This document shows positions 10,747 through 17,205 of a stretch of DNA of 35,381 nucleotides, in pieces. The stretch is taken from positions 1 to 35,381 of the forward strand of contig JAFAYQ010000024.1 in NCBI GenBank assembly GCA_019240215.1. Direction: 5' to 3'. The translations under genes and the position numbers were made by a program. The notes beneath the pieces were generated by a model. The model saw only the letters and a list, made by a program, of their open reading frames with translations. It did not search any database and was not told where the DNA came from. Source of the DNA: Actinomycetota bacterium. GTDB lineage: Bacteria > Actinomycetota > Actinomycetes > Streptosporangiales > Streptosporangiaceae. Each line of letters opens with the position of its first letter. Position 1 is the first letter of the stretch.

Positions 10747-11970
10747 TCAAATGACGCACCGCGGGCCGCCGGCCGCGGTCCATCGCAGCGGCAGCCGGTC
10801 GACGCCGTAGATGCCTTCCACCCCGCCCAGCTCGGGGTCCCCGTCGGCCGCCAGCCCCGGCATCCGCGGGGCCAGGAACCGCAGCGCTTCCTCGAGCTCG
10901 GCCCGGGCCAGGTTGGCGCCCAGGCAGAAGTGCGCGCCGGCCCCGAACGTCAGCAGCCGGGCCTCCCGCTCGGCGCCGATGTCGAACTCCTCGCCCCCGC
11001 CCTCCCGGTTGCCGCGCTCGGCGCAGACGGCCACGATCGTGCCGGCCGGGAACCCGACCCCGCGGTATTCGATGCCCTCGCGGCAGATCCGGGCCGTGAA
11101 CGGGGTGATCGGCTCGAACCGCAGCACCTCCTGGACCGCCCGCGGGACCAGGCCGGGGTCGGCCGCCAGCCGGGCCCACTGGTCCGGGTGGGCGGCGAAC
11201 AGCCGCAGCGCGTGCCCGAGCTGGCTCTGGGTGGTGTCGATCGCGCCCGCCAGCACGTTCACCACCAGGTTGACGCACTCGGCGTGGCTGAGCCGCTGGC
11301 CGTCGTCTTCGGCCGCCAGCAGCGCGCTGGCCAGGTCGTCGCGTGGCTGCCGGCGGCGCTCGGCCAGCAGCCCGGCCGCGTAGTCGCTGACCTCGGCCAC
11401 CGCCCGCTCGATGTCCGGCCCCTGGGTCGCCAGCGCCGAGATGTCGAACTGCCGCTGCACCAGGTTCGACCACTGCTGCAGCCGCTCGGCGTCGGCCGCG
11501 GGCGCGCCCAGCACCGCCGCGATCGTCAGGGCCGGGTAGGGCCGGGCCACCGCGCCCATGAACTCGCAGGCGGTCGCGGGGGCGACGGTGTCCCAGCGTT
11601 GGGCCAGCAGGTCCCGCATGACCGGCCGCCAGCGGTCGGCCGCCCGCGGGGTGAAAGCGGGCCCGACCAGCGCTCGCAGCCGCCGGTGCTTCTCCCCGGC
11701 CAGGTTGAGGATGTTGGTGTCGATGTGGTCCCACAGCGGCCCCGCGGTGATCCCGAAGAACTCCGCGATCTCCCGCCCCGGGAACGCGGCCGCCCGCGAG
11801 CGCAGGAAGAACTCACCGGCCTCGCGGTCCAGCACCAGGTACGCCAGCGGCGAGCGGGCCAGCCAGCCCTGCGCCCGCACCTCGGCCAGCTGCCGGTGGT
11901 AGCGGTCGGCCGCGAAGTCCGGCGCGGTGTAGTCGAACGCCGGCAGGTCGAGCTCGGTGACCAGGGTCAT
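10747..11970 (-). CDS. Cytochrome P450
   Basis: A soluble class I bacterial P450 of 407 residues. Diagnostic motifs: I-helix AGAIDTT (241-247), K-helix E281-x-x-R284 (EVLR), haem loop FGAGAHFCLG with the axial thiolate C349, and C-helix HRRLR at 95-99. In the I-helix the usual second Gly is Ala (GAIDTT). The loop before the haem domain (GNREGGGEEFD) differs from the common NRDP-x-x-F. No ferredoxin or reductase gene lies alongside, so electrons must come from partners encoded elsewhere. The start is ATG 11970 without an obvious Shine-Dalgarno. Substrate cannot be inferred; no polyketide, peptide or terpene synthase is in the window. Confidence 0.95.
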   Translation of the reverse strand: MTLVTELDLPAFDYTAPDFAADRYHRQLAEVRAQGWLARSPLAYLVLDREAGEFFLRSRAAAFPGREIAEFFGITAGPLWDHIDTNILNLAGEKHRRLRALVGPAFTPRAADRWRPVMRDLLAQRWDTVAPATACEFMGAVARPYPALTIAAVLGAPAADAERLQQWSNLVQRQFDISALATQGPDIERAVAEVSDYAAGLLAERRRQPRDDLASALLAAEDDGQRLSHAECVNLVVNVLAGAIDTTQSQLGHALRLFAAHPDQWARLAADPGLVPRAVQEVLRFEPITPFTARICREGIEYRGVGFPAGTIVAVCAERGNREGGGEEFDIGAEREARLLTFGAGAHFCLGANLARAELEEALRFLAPRMPGLAADGDPELGGVEGIYGVDRLPLRWTAAGGPRCVI

Positions 11971-12116
11971 GACAGCCCGACCCTAACTCACCGGGGAGAA
12001 AACGGCCCGATCCGGGAGCTACCCCCACTGCGCCGTGGCTGCTGGTTGACTACAGCCGCCTCGCCCGCCGCTTCCTGGCCCCGGCGCCCGGTCTCTGCGG
12101 CGAGCCGGCCCGCCCC

Positions 12117-12130
12117 TAGCATCGGAGTGG
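12117..12130 (+). promoter_or_regulatory. Leaderless-type -10 box for the LOG gene
   Basis: TAGCAT (12117-12122) matches TANNNT and stands exactly 7 nt before GTG 12130, the spacing typical of actinobacterial leaderless transcripts. No convincing -35 or Shine-Dalgarno is present; GGAG at 12124-12127 is too close to either GTG to serve. This spacing decides the start chosen for the gene. Confidence 0.5.
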
Positions 12131-12717
12131 TGAAGCTCTCCCGCGTCTGCGTGTACTGCGGATCGTCGTCCGGTTCCGGCCCCGAGTTCGCCGAGGCCGC
12201 CCGGGCTCTGGGCGGCCTCCTGGCCCGCAACGGGCTGACCCTGGTCTACGGCGGCGCCGAGGTCGGCCTGATGGGCCTGGTGGCCGACGCCGCGCTCGCG
12301 GCCGGCGGCCAGGTGGTGGGCGTGATCCCGCGGCACCTGTTCGGGCGGGAGATCGCCCACCGCAACCTGACCGATCTGATCGAGGTCGGCTCGATGCACG
12401 AGCGCAAGCAGAAGATGGCCGAGCTGGCCGACGCCTTCGTGGCGCTGCCGGGCGGCCTCGGCACGCTGGAAGAGCTGACCGAGATCGCCACCTGGGCCCA
12501 GCTCGGCCTGCACCGCAAGCCGATCGCCACCCTCGACGTGGGCGGCTACTGGACCGCGTTCCACGGGTTCCTGGGCGACGCCGTCCGGCACGGCTTCATG
12601 AAGGAACAGAACCTGAGGCTGATCACCAACGTGCCCACCGTCGACGCGCTGCTGCCCGCGCTGGCGGCCTACCAGGCGCCGCGGGTCGGCAAGTGGCTGG
12701 ACCCCCAGGAAACCTGA
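12130..12717 (+). CDS. LOG-family cytokinin riboside 5'-monophosphate phosphoribohydrolase-like protein
   Basis: 195 residues, the normal length of type I LOG proteins. Signatures: VCVYCGSS at 6-13, YGGAEVGLMG at 40-49, R92 in SMHERKQKM, and the nucleotide-binding PGGLGTLEE at 107-115. LOG enzymes hydrolyse AMP-type or cytokinin nucleotides to free base and ribose 5-phosphate; older annotations as lysine decarboxylase are a misnomer. Two adjacent GTG codons (12127, 12130) could start it; the second is favoured by the leaderless -10 spacing. In bacteria these proteins may salvage or detoxify nucleotides, and cytokinin release is known in some actinobacteria. The physiological role here is open. 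Confidence 0.93.
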   Translation: MKLSRVCVYCGSSSGSGPEFAEAARALGGLLARNGLTLVYGGAEVGLMGLVADAALAAGGQVVGVIPRHLFGREIAHRNLTDLIEVGSMHERKQKMAELADAFVALPGGLGTLEELTEIATWAQLGLHRKPIATLDVGGYWTAFHGFLGDAVRHGFMKEQNLRLITNVPTVDALLPALAAYQAPRVGKWLDPQET

Positions 12718-12754
12718 CCCGGGGATCCAGCCTCAGCTCGTCGGCCCCGGGTCA
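12715..12754. terminator. Palindromic terminator spanning two convergent stop codons
   Basis: TGACCCGGGG (12715-12724) and CCCCGGGTCA (12745-12754) are perfect reverse complements around a 20-bp loop. The left arm begins with the TGA stop of the LOG gene and the right arm ends with the TGA stop (minus strand) of the SDR gene. The 10-bp GC stem can form in both transcripts; no U-tract is present. A bidirectional terminator is inferred. Confidence 0.6.
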
Positions 12755-13576
12755 GCCCTGGGCGGCCGCCGACACCGGCTGCCACTCGCGCCAGGTGGCC
12801 AGCCGCGACTCGTAGTCGGCGGTGGCGATGGCGAGCGGCGCCTCGCCCAGGAACACCCGCAGCGGCGGGACCTCGGCGTCCACGATGCGCAGGATCGCCT
12901 CCCGGGTGGCGGCCGCCGATCCCGGGCTGCCCGCCCGCTGGGCCCGCTGCTCGGCCGCTACCTTACGGAACTCGTCGTAGGCCGGGTTTTCGGCCGAACG
13001 CCGGGAGGACGAGCCCGCCCAGTCGGTGTCGAACGCGGCCGGCTCGATCAGCGTGACGTTGATGCCGAACCCCTTGACCTCCTGCGCCAGCGCCTGGCTG
13101 AAGCCCTCCAGGCCCCACTTGGACGCGTGGTAGGCGCCCACGTTGGGGAACGCCGAGATGCCGCCGATCGACGACACCTGCACGATGTGCCCGCTGCCCT
13201 GCTCGCGCAGGTACGGCAGGGCCGCCTGGGTGATCCACAGCGCGCCGAACAGGTTGGTCTCCAGCTGGTCGCGGACGTCGGCCTCGGACAGCTCCTCGAC
13301 CATCCCGAAGTGCCCGTAGCCGGCGTTGTTGATCACGATGTCGAGCCGCCCCAGGTAGTCCTGAGCGCGTTTGACCGCCTCGAAGTCGGCCGCCCGGTCG
13401 GTGACGTCGAGCTTGATCGGCAGGATGGCGTCGCCGTACTTGGCGACCAGGTCGTCCAGGGTCGCGGTGTCGCGCGCGGTCGCGGCCACCTTGTCGCCGC
13501 GGTCCAGCGCCGCGATCGCCCACTCGCGCCCGAAGCCGCGCGAGGTGCCAGTGATGAACCAGGTCTTCTGGGCCAT
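12752..13576 (-). CDS. Short-chain dehydrogenase/reductase (classical SDR)
   Basis: 274 residues. Cofactor motif TGTSRGFG at 9-16, NNAG at 83-86, catalytic S136, Y149 and K153 (YHASK). The TGTSRGFGRE opening, the ~275-residue length and the IEPAAFDTDW region match the group annotated as oxidoreductases of the 17-beta-HSD/retinol-dehydrogenase-like SDRs, whose bacterial substrates are mostly unknown. The start is ATG 13576 with AAGGGA upstream. Its promoter region is shared with the divergent ABM-fold gene at 13735, with an inverted repeat between (13623-13638). Confidence 0.93.
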   Translation of the reverse strand: MAQKTWFITGTSRGFGREWAIAALDRGDKVAATARDTATLDDLVAKYGDAILPIKLDVTDRAADFEAVKRAQDYLGRLDIVINNAGYGHFGMVEELSEADVRDQLETNLFGALWITQAALPYLREQGSGHIVQVSSIGGISAFPNVGAYHASKWGLEGFSQALAQEVKGFGINVTLIEPAAFDTDWAGSSSRRSAENPAYDEFRKVAAEQRAQRAGSPGSAAATREAILRIVDAEVPPLRVFLGEAPLAIATADYESRLATWREWQPVSAAAQG

Positions 13577-13622
13577 GAGGTCCCTTCCCGGTGTCGGTGA
13601 TGTCTCGTCGCTCGCTACTAAC

Positions 13623-13638
13623 CCGGAGGAGCCTCCGG
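13623..13638. promoter_or_regulatory. Perfect inverted repeat in divergent promoter region
   Basis: CCGGAGG-AG-CCTCCGG is a 16-bp perfect palindrome 47 bp upstream of the SDR start and 97 bp upstream of the ABM-fold gene. It could be an operator for a dimeric regulator acting on either gene. No regulator gene is adjacent, so the pairing is unknown. The rest of 13577-13734 shows only the AAGGAGG ribosome site (13724-13730) of the plus-strand gene. Confidence 0.4.
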
Positions 13639-13734
13639 TATTCCTGTCTCAATTTGCGTCTTCCCGGTCCCGCCGGTTTCCACCAGCGGCCCGGGTACGC
13701 GATCATGGTTGGCGCCAGGCGACAAGGAGGCCTC

Positions 13735-14058
13735 ATGATCTTCATCACCGCCAAGTTCCAGGTGCGTCCCGAAGACGCCGACCGATGGCCGGAAATCACC
13801 CGCGATTTCACCGAAGCCTGCCGGAAAGAACCTGGCTGCCTGTGGTTCGACTGGTCCCGCAGCGTCGACGATCCCACCGAGTACGTCCTGGTCGAAGCGT
13901 TCCGTGACGGTGACGCGGGCGGCGCCCACGTCAACTCCGACCACTTCAAGGAGGCGCAGCGGACGCTGCCGCCGCACCTGGTGCACACGCCCAAGATCAT
14001 CAGCCAGACCGTCGATCAGGATGACTGGTCCGAGCTGGGGGAGATGGCGGTCAAGTAG
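13735..14058 (+). CDS. Antibiotic biosynthesis monooxygenase (ABM) fold protein
   Basis: 107 residues of a dimeric alpha/beta ferredoxin-like fold, the single-domain ABM family. Visible features: MIFITAKFQVRPEDADRW start, EPGCLWFDWSRS at about 32-43, EAFRDGDAGGAHVNSDHFK at 54-72 with H65 and H70. Family members include quinol monooxygenases (YgiN), cofactor-free polyketide oxygenases and haem-degrading proteins; the closest visual match is the YgiN-like group, which handles quinols or reactive aldehyde stress. A strong AAGGAGG (13724-13730) fixes the start. It diverges from an SDR, and a quinone/aldehyde detoxification pair is a plausible but unproven reading. Confidence 0.85.
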   Translation: MIFITAKFQVRPEDADRWPEITRDFTEACRKEPGCLWFDWSRSVDDPTEYVLVEAFRDGDAGGAHVNSDHFKEAQRTLPPHLVHTPKIISQTVDQDDWSELGEMAVK

Positions 14059-14067
14059 CAGGCCGGC

Positions 14068-14093
14068 CCGCCCGGCCAAGATTGGCCGGGCGG
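14068..14093. terminator. Bidirectional terminator hairpin
   Basis: CCGCCCGGCCAA (14068-14079), GA, TTGGCCGGGCGG (14082-14093): perfect 12-bp arms around a 2-bp centre, between the convergent ABM-fold and methyltransferase genes (stops at 14058 and 14096). Symmetric position supports termination from both sides although U-tracts are lacking. Confidence 0.65.
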
Positions 14094-14095
14094 CC

Positions 14096-14929
14096 TCAGC
14101 GCGTCCCGGCCCGCTGCCGGGCGGCCTCGTAGAGGAGCACGGTGGCGGCGCTGGCCGCGTTCAGCGAGCTGGCCGACCCGCTGATCGGGATCCGCGCGAT
14201 CACGTCGCAGGCGTCCCGCCAGGCTTCGCTCAGCCCGCTGGTTTCGTTCCCGATCACTACCAGCGTCGGCCCGGTCAGGTCACAGGCGGCCGCGTCCACC
14301 GCCCCGCGCTCGTCGGTGCCGAGCACGGTCACCGCCCGCCCGGCCCGGCGGTGTCCGTCCACCCAGGTCATCACCTCGGCCGGCCCGTCGGCCCGCACCA
14401 CCGGCAGTGCCAGCAGCGACCCGGTGCTGGCCCGGACCGCCCGCGGATCGTACGGATCGGCCCCGTGGCCGGTCACGATCAGCCCGGCCGCCCCGAACGC
14501 GTCGGCCGACCGGATCACCGTCCCGATGTTGCCGGGACTGGCCGGCCGGTCGAACGCCACCCCCAGGAACCCGGCCTCCACCCCGATCCGCCCGAGGTCA
14601 TCCTCGGGCATCGCCACCACCGCGATCAGCTCGGGCGCGTCCTCGTCCTTCTCGCCCAGCTCGCGGATCAGCTCCCCGGCCATCGCCACCCGCTCGGCCG
14701 CGGCCGCCGCCGGCGACTCCAGCACTGAACTGGCCCACCGCGACAGCCGCCGGTCAGCGTCATAGATCAGCGCCCGAAAGCCCCATCCGTGCTCAATGGC
14801 CAGCGTGATCGGCCGGACCCCCTGCACCACGAACGCCCGCGCCTGCCGCCGCTTGCGCCGGTTCCCCAGCAGCGCCTGCCACTCCTGGAACCGGGCGTTC
14901 CGCCCGCTCACCCGCAGCACCCGCGCCAC
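14096..14929 (-). CDS. TrmH/SpoU-family RNA 2'-O-methyltransferase
   Basis: 277 residues. A short N-terminal substrate-binding region (RVSGRNARFQEWQALL, RRKRRQARAFVVQG) precedes the SPOUT knot. Motif 1 is RPASPGNIGTVIRSADAFG, motif 2 LVVIGNETSGLS, motif 3 IPISGSASSLNAASA, which together bind SAM and carry the catalytic Arg and Asn. Such enzymes methylate ribose in tRNA or 23S rRNA; in actinomycetes paralogues in this position act as methyltransferases of unknown target or as thiostrepton-type resistance enzymes, and the sequence alone does not separate these. The start is GTG 14929, with GGAGG six nt upstream; an in-frame ATG at 14992 has no such site. Confidence 0.9.
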   Translation of the reverse strand: MARVLRVSGRNARFQEWQALLGNRRKRRQARAFVVQGVRPITLAIEHGWGFRALIYDADRRLSRWASSVLESPAAAAAERVAMAGELIRELGEKDEDAPELIAVVAMPEDDLGRIGVEAGFLGVAFDRPASPGNIGTVIRSADAFGAAGLIVTGHGADPYDPRAVRASTGSLLALPVVRADGPAEVMTWVDGHRRAGRAVTVLGTDERGAVDAAACDLTGPTLVVIGNETSGLSEAWRDACDVIARIPISGSASSLNAASAATVLLYEAARQRAGTR

Positions 14930-15089
14930 CCGCCACCTCCCGCCGGCCGAATGGCGCCACCGTACCGGTGCCAGCCGGGCCAATGGCGCCATCCATCACC
15001 AGCGACGCCGCTCCCGCCCGGTCACCCATCCCTCCGACCCGCCCGCGGCGCGATAACAGCAAGAAGTGCCGCGCGTGGCCATCCTCTTC

Positions 15090-15122
15090 CAAAGAAGTCT
15101 TTGCAAAGGTATCTTTGCACCC
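15090..15122 (+). promoter_or_regulatory. Tandem palindromic operators over a leaderless promoter
   Basis: Two head-to-tail 14-bp palindromes, CAAAG-AAGT-CTTTG (15090-15103) and CAAAG-GTAT-CTTTG (15104-15117), touch without a gap. The second contains TATCTT (15110-15115), a TANNNT -10 box 7 nt before ATG 15123, and no Shine-Dalgarno exists, so the transcript is probably leaderless. A repressor bound here would block RNA polymerase. The winged-helix protein encoded just downstream is the obvious candidate binder. Confidence 0.7.
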
Positions 15123-15782
15123 ATGACGGAACCGCACGCTCGCTCGGTCACCCGCCTCACCGACCCCCGGGCCCTGCGGGCGCTGGCCCACCCGCTGCGC
15201 CTGTCGCTGGTCGGGCTGCTGCGCCGGGAGGGGGCGCTGACCGCCACCCGGGCCGGCGAGCTGCTGGGGGAGAGCTCGGGCAGCTGCTCCTTCCACCTAC
15301 GCCAGCTGGCCAAGTACGGGCTGGTGGAGGAGGCCGAGGGCGGCCGCGGCCGGGAACGCCCGTGGCGGGCGACCTCGATGTTCACCGACGTGCCGGCCGT
15401 CGCCGAGGGGCCCGAGCAGCAGGTCGCGGCCGGGCTGTTCTCCGCGCTGCTGGCCGACCGCTACTTCGAGCACCTGATGCGCTGGCTGGAGCGCAAGCCC
15501 GACGAGCCCGCCGAATGGCAGCAGGCCGTGCCCTTCGGCGACTACCTGCTCTACCTGACCGCCGACGAGCTGGCCCACCTGGCCGAGCAGCAGCGGGCCC
15601 TGTTCGAGCCCTACCTGGACCGCCTGGCCCGCCCGGAACGGCGGCCGCCCGGCGCCCGGGCGGTGACCTACCTGCAGCTGGCCTTCCCCGGCGACCTGTC
15701 CGGCGCCCACGAGCCCAACCAGCCCGGCCCGCCCGAGCCGCCCTCCCGGCCCGAGCCCCCCGACCCGCCCGATCAGCCGTGA
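15123..15782 (+). CDS. ArsR-like winged-helix transcriptional regulator
   Basis: 219 residues. The N-terminal third is a winged HTH (PRALRALAHPLRLSLVGLLR, TATRAGELLGESSGSCSFHL, with recognition helix and wing to ~residue 80), of the ArsR/HTH_20 type. The C-terminal part is an alpha-helical domain that I do not recognise as a known ligand-binding fold, with a Pro-rich tail (residues ~195-219) that is probably disordered. No metal-binding CxC motif is seen, so metal sensing is unlikely. Leaderless start at ATG 15123 under tandem palindromes. Its TGA overlaps the GTG of the MFS exporter (GTGA), so the two form an autoregulated regulator/transporter operon. Confidence 0.9.
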   Translation: MTEPHARSVTRLTDPRALRALAHPLRLSLVGLLRREGALTATRAGELLGESSGSCSFHLRQLAKYGLVEEAEGGRGRERPWRATSMFTDVPAVAEGPEQQVAAGLFSALLADRYFEHLMRWLERKPDEPAEWQQAVPFGDYLLYLTADELAHLAEQQRALFEPYLDRLARPERRPPGARAVTYLQLAFPGDLSGAHEPNQPGPPEPPSRPEPPDPPDQP

Positions 15783-17074
15783 CCGCCCGCCCGCGGCTAC
15801 CCCGCCTACGCCGCCCGCCGCTCCCCACCCTGCTGCGCGAGCAGGCCTTCCGGCGCTACTGGAGCGCCCAGACGGTCTCGATGTTCGGCGACCAGATCTC
15901 CTCGGTCGCGGTGCCCTACACCGGCATCCTCGCCCTGCACGCCAGCGCGGCCGAGATGGGCTACCTGACCGCCGCCATCTGGCTGCCCAGCCTGCTGTTC
16001 GCGGTGCACGCGGGGGCCTGGGCCGACCGCCGCGGCCGTCGGCGGCGGCTGATGATCTTCGCCGATCTGGGCCGGGCCGGGCTGCTGGCCACCGTGCCGG
16101 TGGGCGCCGGGCTGCACGTGCTGACCCTGGCCCAGCTGTACGCGGTCGCGTTCGGGGTCGGCTCGCTCAGTGTGCTGTTCACGGTGAGCGATCCCGCCCT
16201 GTTCGTCGCCCTGACGCCGGAATCGCAGTACCTGCGGGGCCAGTCGCTGGTCTACGGCAGCCGTGCGTTCTCCTTCGTCGGCGGCCCCAGCCTGGGCGGC
16301 ATCCTGGTCCAGGTGCTCACCGCGCCGTTCGCGGTGGCGGCCGACGCCCTGAGCTACCTGGGCTCGGCGTTCTTCCTGAGCCGGATCCACCCGGCCGAAG
16401 CGCCGCCCGAACCGGCCGGGCACGGCTCGCTGGCGGCCGGCGCCCGCTACATCGCCCGCGACCGGCTGGTCCGGGCCAGCCTGATCGCCGCCGCCGTGGT
16501 CAACTTTTTCGACTTCATCTTCACCGCCCTGTTCGCGCTCTACGCGACCCGGTCGCTGCACATCCGGCCGGGCGTGCTCGGGCTGGTCCTCGGGGCGGGC
16601 GCGATCGGCGCCGTGCTCGGCTCGGTCGCGGCCAAGCACGTCTCCCGCCGGTTCGGGGTCGGCTGGGGCTACGTGATCGGCGCGGTGCTGTTCCCCGGCC
16701 CGCTGATCCTCGTCCCGCTGGCCGGCGGCCCCCACGACCTGGTGCTGGCCGCGCTGTTCGTCTCCGAGTTCCTGTCCGGCGTGGGCGTGATGGTGCTGGA
16801 CATCAGCATCGGGGCGATCTTCGCGGCGGTGATCCCCGATCGGCTCCGGTCCCGGGTCACCGGCGCATTCCAGGCGGTCAACTACGGCACCCGGCCGCTG
16901 GGAGCGCTGGTGGGCGGCGCCCTGGGCACGGCGATCGGGGTCCGGCCGACGCTGTGGATCGCCGCGGTGGGCGGAACGACCGCGTTCCTCTGGCTGCTCC
17001 CGTCACCCCTGCCACATTTCCGGCTACCGGACAGCGACGCGGAACCTAACGCAATGGTCAAGACCGGGTCATAG
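15779..17074 (+). CDS. MFS exporter (12 TM, EntS/MFS_3-like)
   Basis: 431 residues with about 12 hydrophobic segments. FRRYWSAQTVSMFGDQISSV starts TM1, and the motif A region AGAWADRRGRRRRLMIFADL lies between TM2 and TM3, as in EntS-type siderophore or macrolide exporters of the MFS_3 group. GGPSLGGILV is a motif C-like antiporter element. The C-terminus is hydrophilic and short. Translation is coupled to the upstream regulator by the GTGA overlap (stop 15780-15782). The partner regulator and the lack of biosynthetic genes suggest efflux of a toxic compound rather than a self-made product. The substrate is unknown. Confidence 0.9.
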   Translation: MTARPRLPRLRRPPLPTLLREQAFRRYWSAQTVSMFGDQISSVAVPYTGILALHASAAEMGYLTAAIWLPSLLFAVHAGAWADRRGRRRRLMIFADLGRAGLLATVPVGAGLHVLTLAQLYAVAFGVGSLSVLFTVSDPALFVALTPESQYLRGQSLVYGSRAFSFVGGPSLGGILVQVLTAPFAVAADALSYLGSAFFLSRIHPAEAPPEPAGHGSLAAGARYIARDRLVRASLIAAAVVNFFDFIFTALFALYATRSLHIRPGVLGLVLGAGAIGAVLGSVAAKHVSRRFGVGWGYVIGAVLFPGPLILVPLAGGPHDLVLAALFVSEFLSGVGVMVLDISIGAIFAAVIPDRLRSRVTGAFQAVNYGTRPLGALVGGALGTAIGVRPTLWIAAVGGTTAFLWLLPSPLPHFRLPDSDAEPNAMVKTGS

Positions 17075-17120
17075 CGGGCTGATCAATGACACTTCGCCGT
17101 GTTCCGCTTTGGGGCAGAAG

Positions 17121-17141
17121 TTACTATTACGTCCGCAGTAA
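17121..17141 (+). promoter_or_regulatory. Possible promoter/operator upstream of GGDEF-EAL gene
   Basis: In the 131-bp gap after the MFS gene, TTACT (17121-17125) and AGTAA (17137-17141) form an inverted repeat with 11-bp spacing, and TACTAT (17122-17127) fits a TANNNT -10 box. If used, it gives a leader of about 70 nt to TTG 17206. No -35 is convincing. Confidence 0.35.
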
Positions 17142-17205
17142 GTCATACGCCGAGTGGTGATCGTGCCGGGGCGGCTCCACGGCCCGGGCACGGCTGGAGC
17201 GGACA

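Noticed and set aside
12130..12717. Lysine decarboxylase
   Set aside because: The PGGxGTxxE motif and length identify a LOG-family phosphoribohydrolase; the lysine-decarboxylase label is a historical misannotation.
16155..16735. Long minus-strand frame opposite the MFS exporter at 15779-17074
   Set aside because: Gln/Arg/Gly-rich antisense shadow without motifs or ribosome site.
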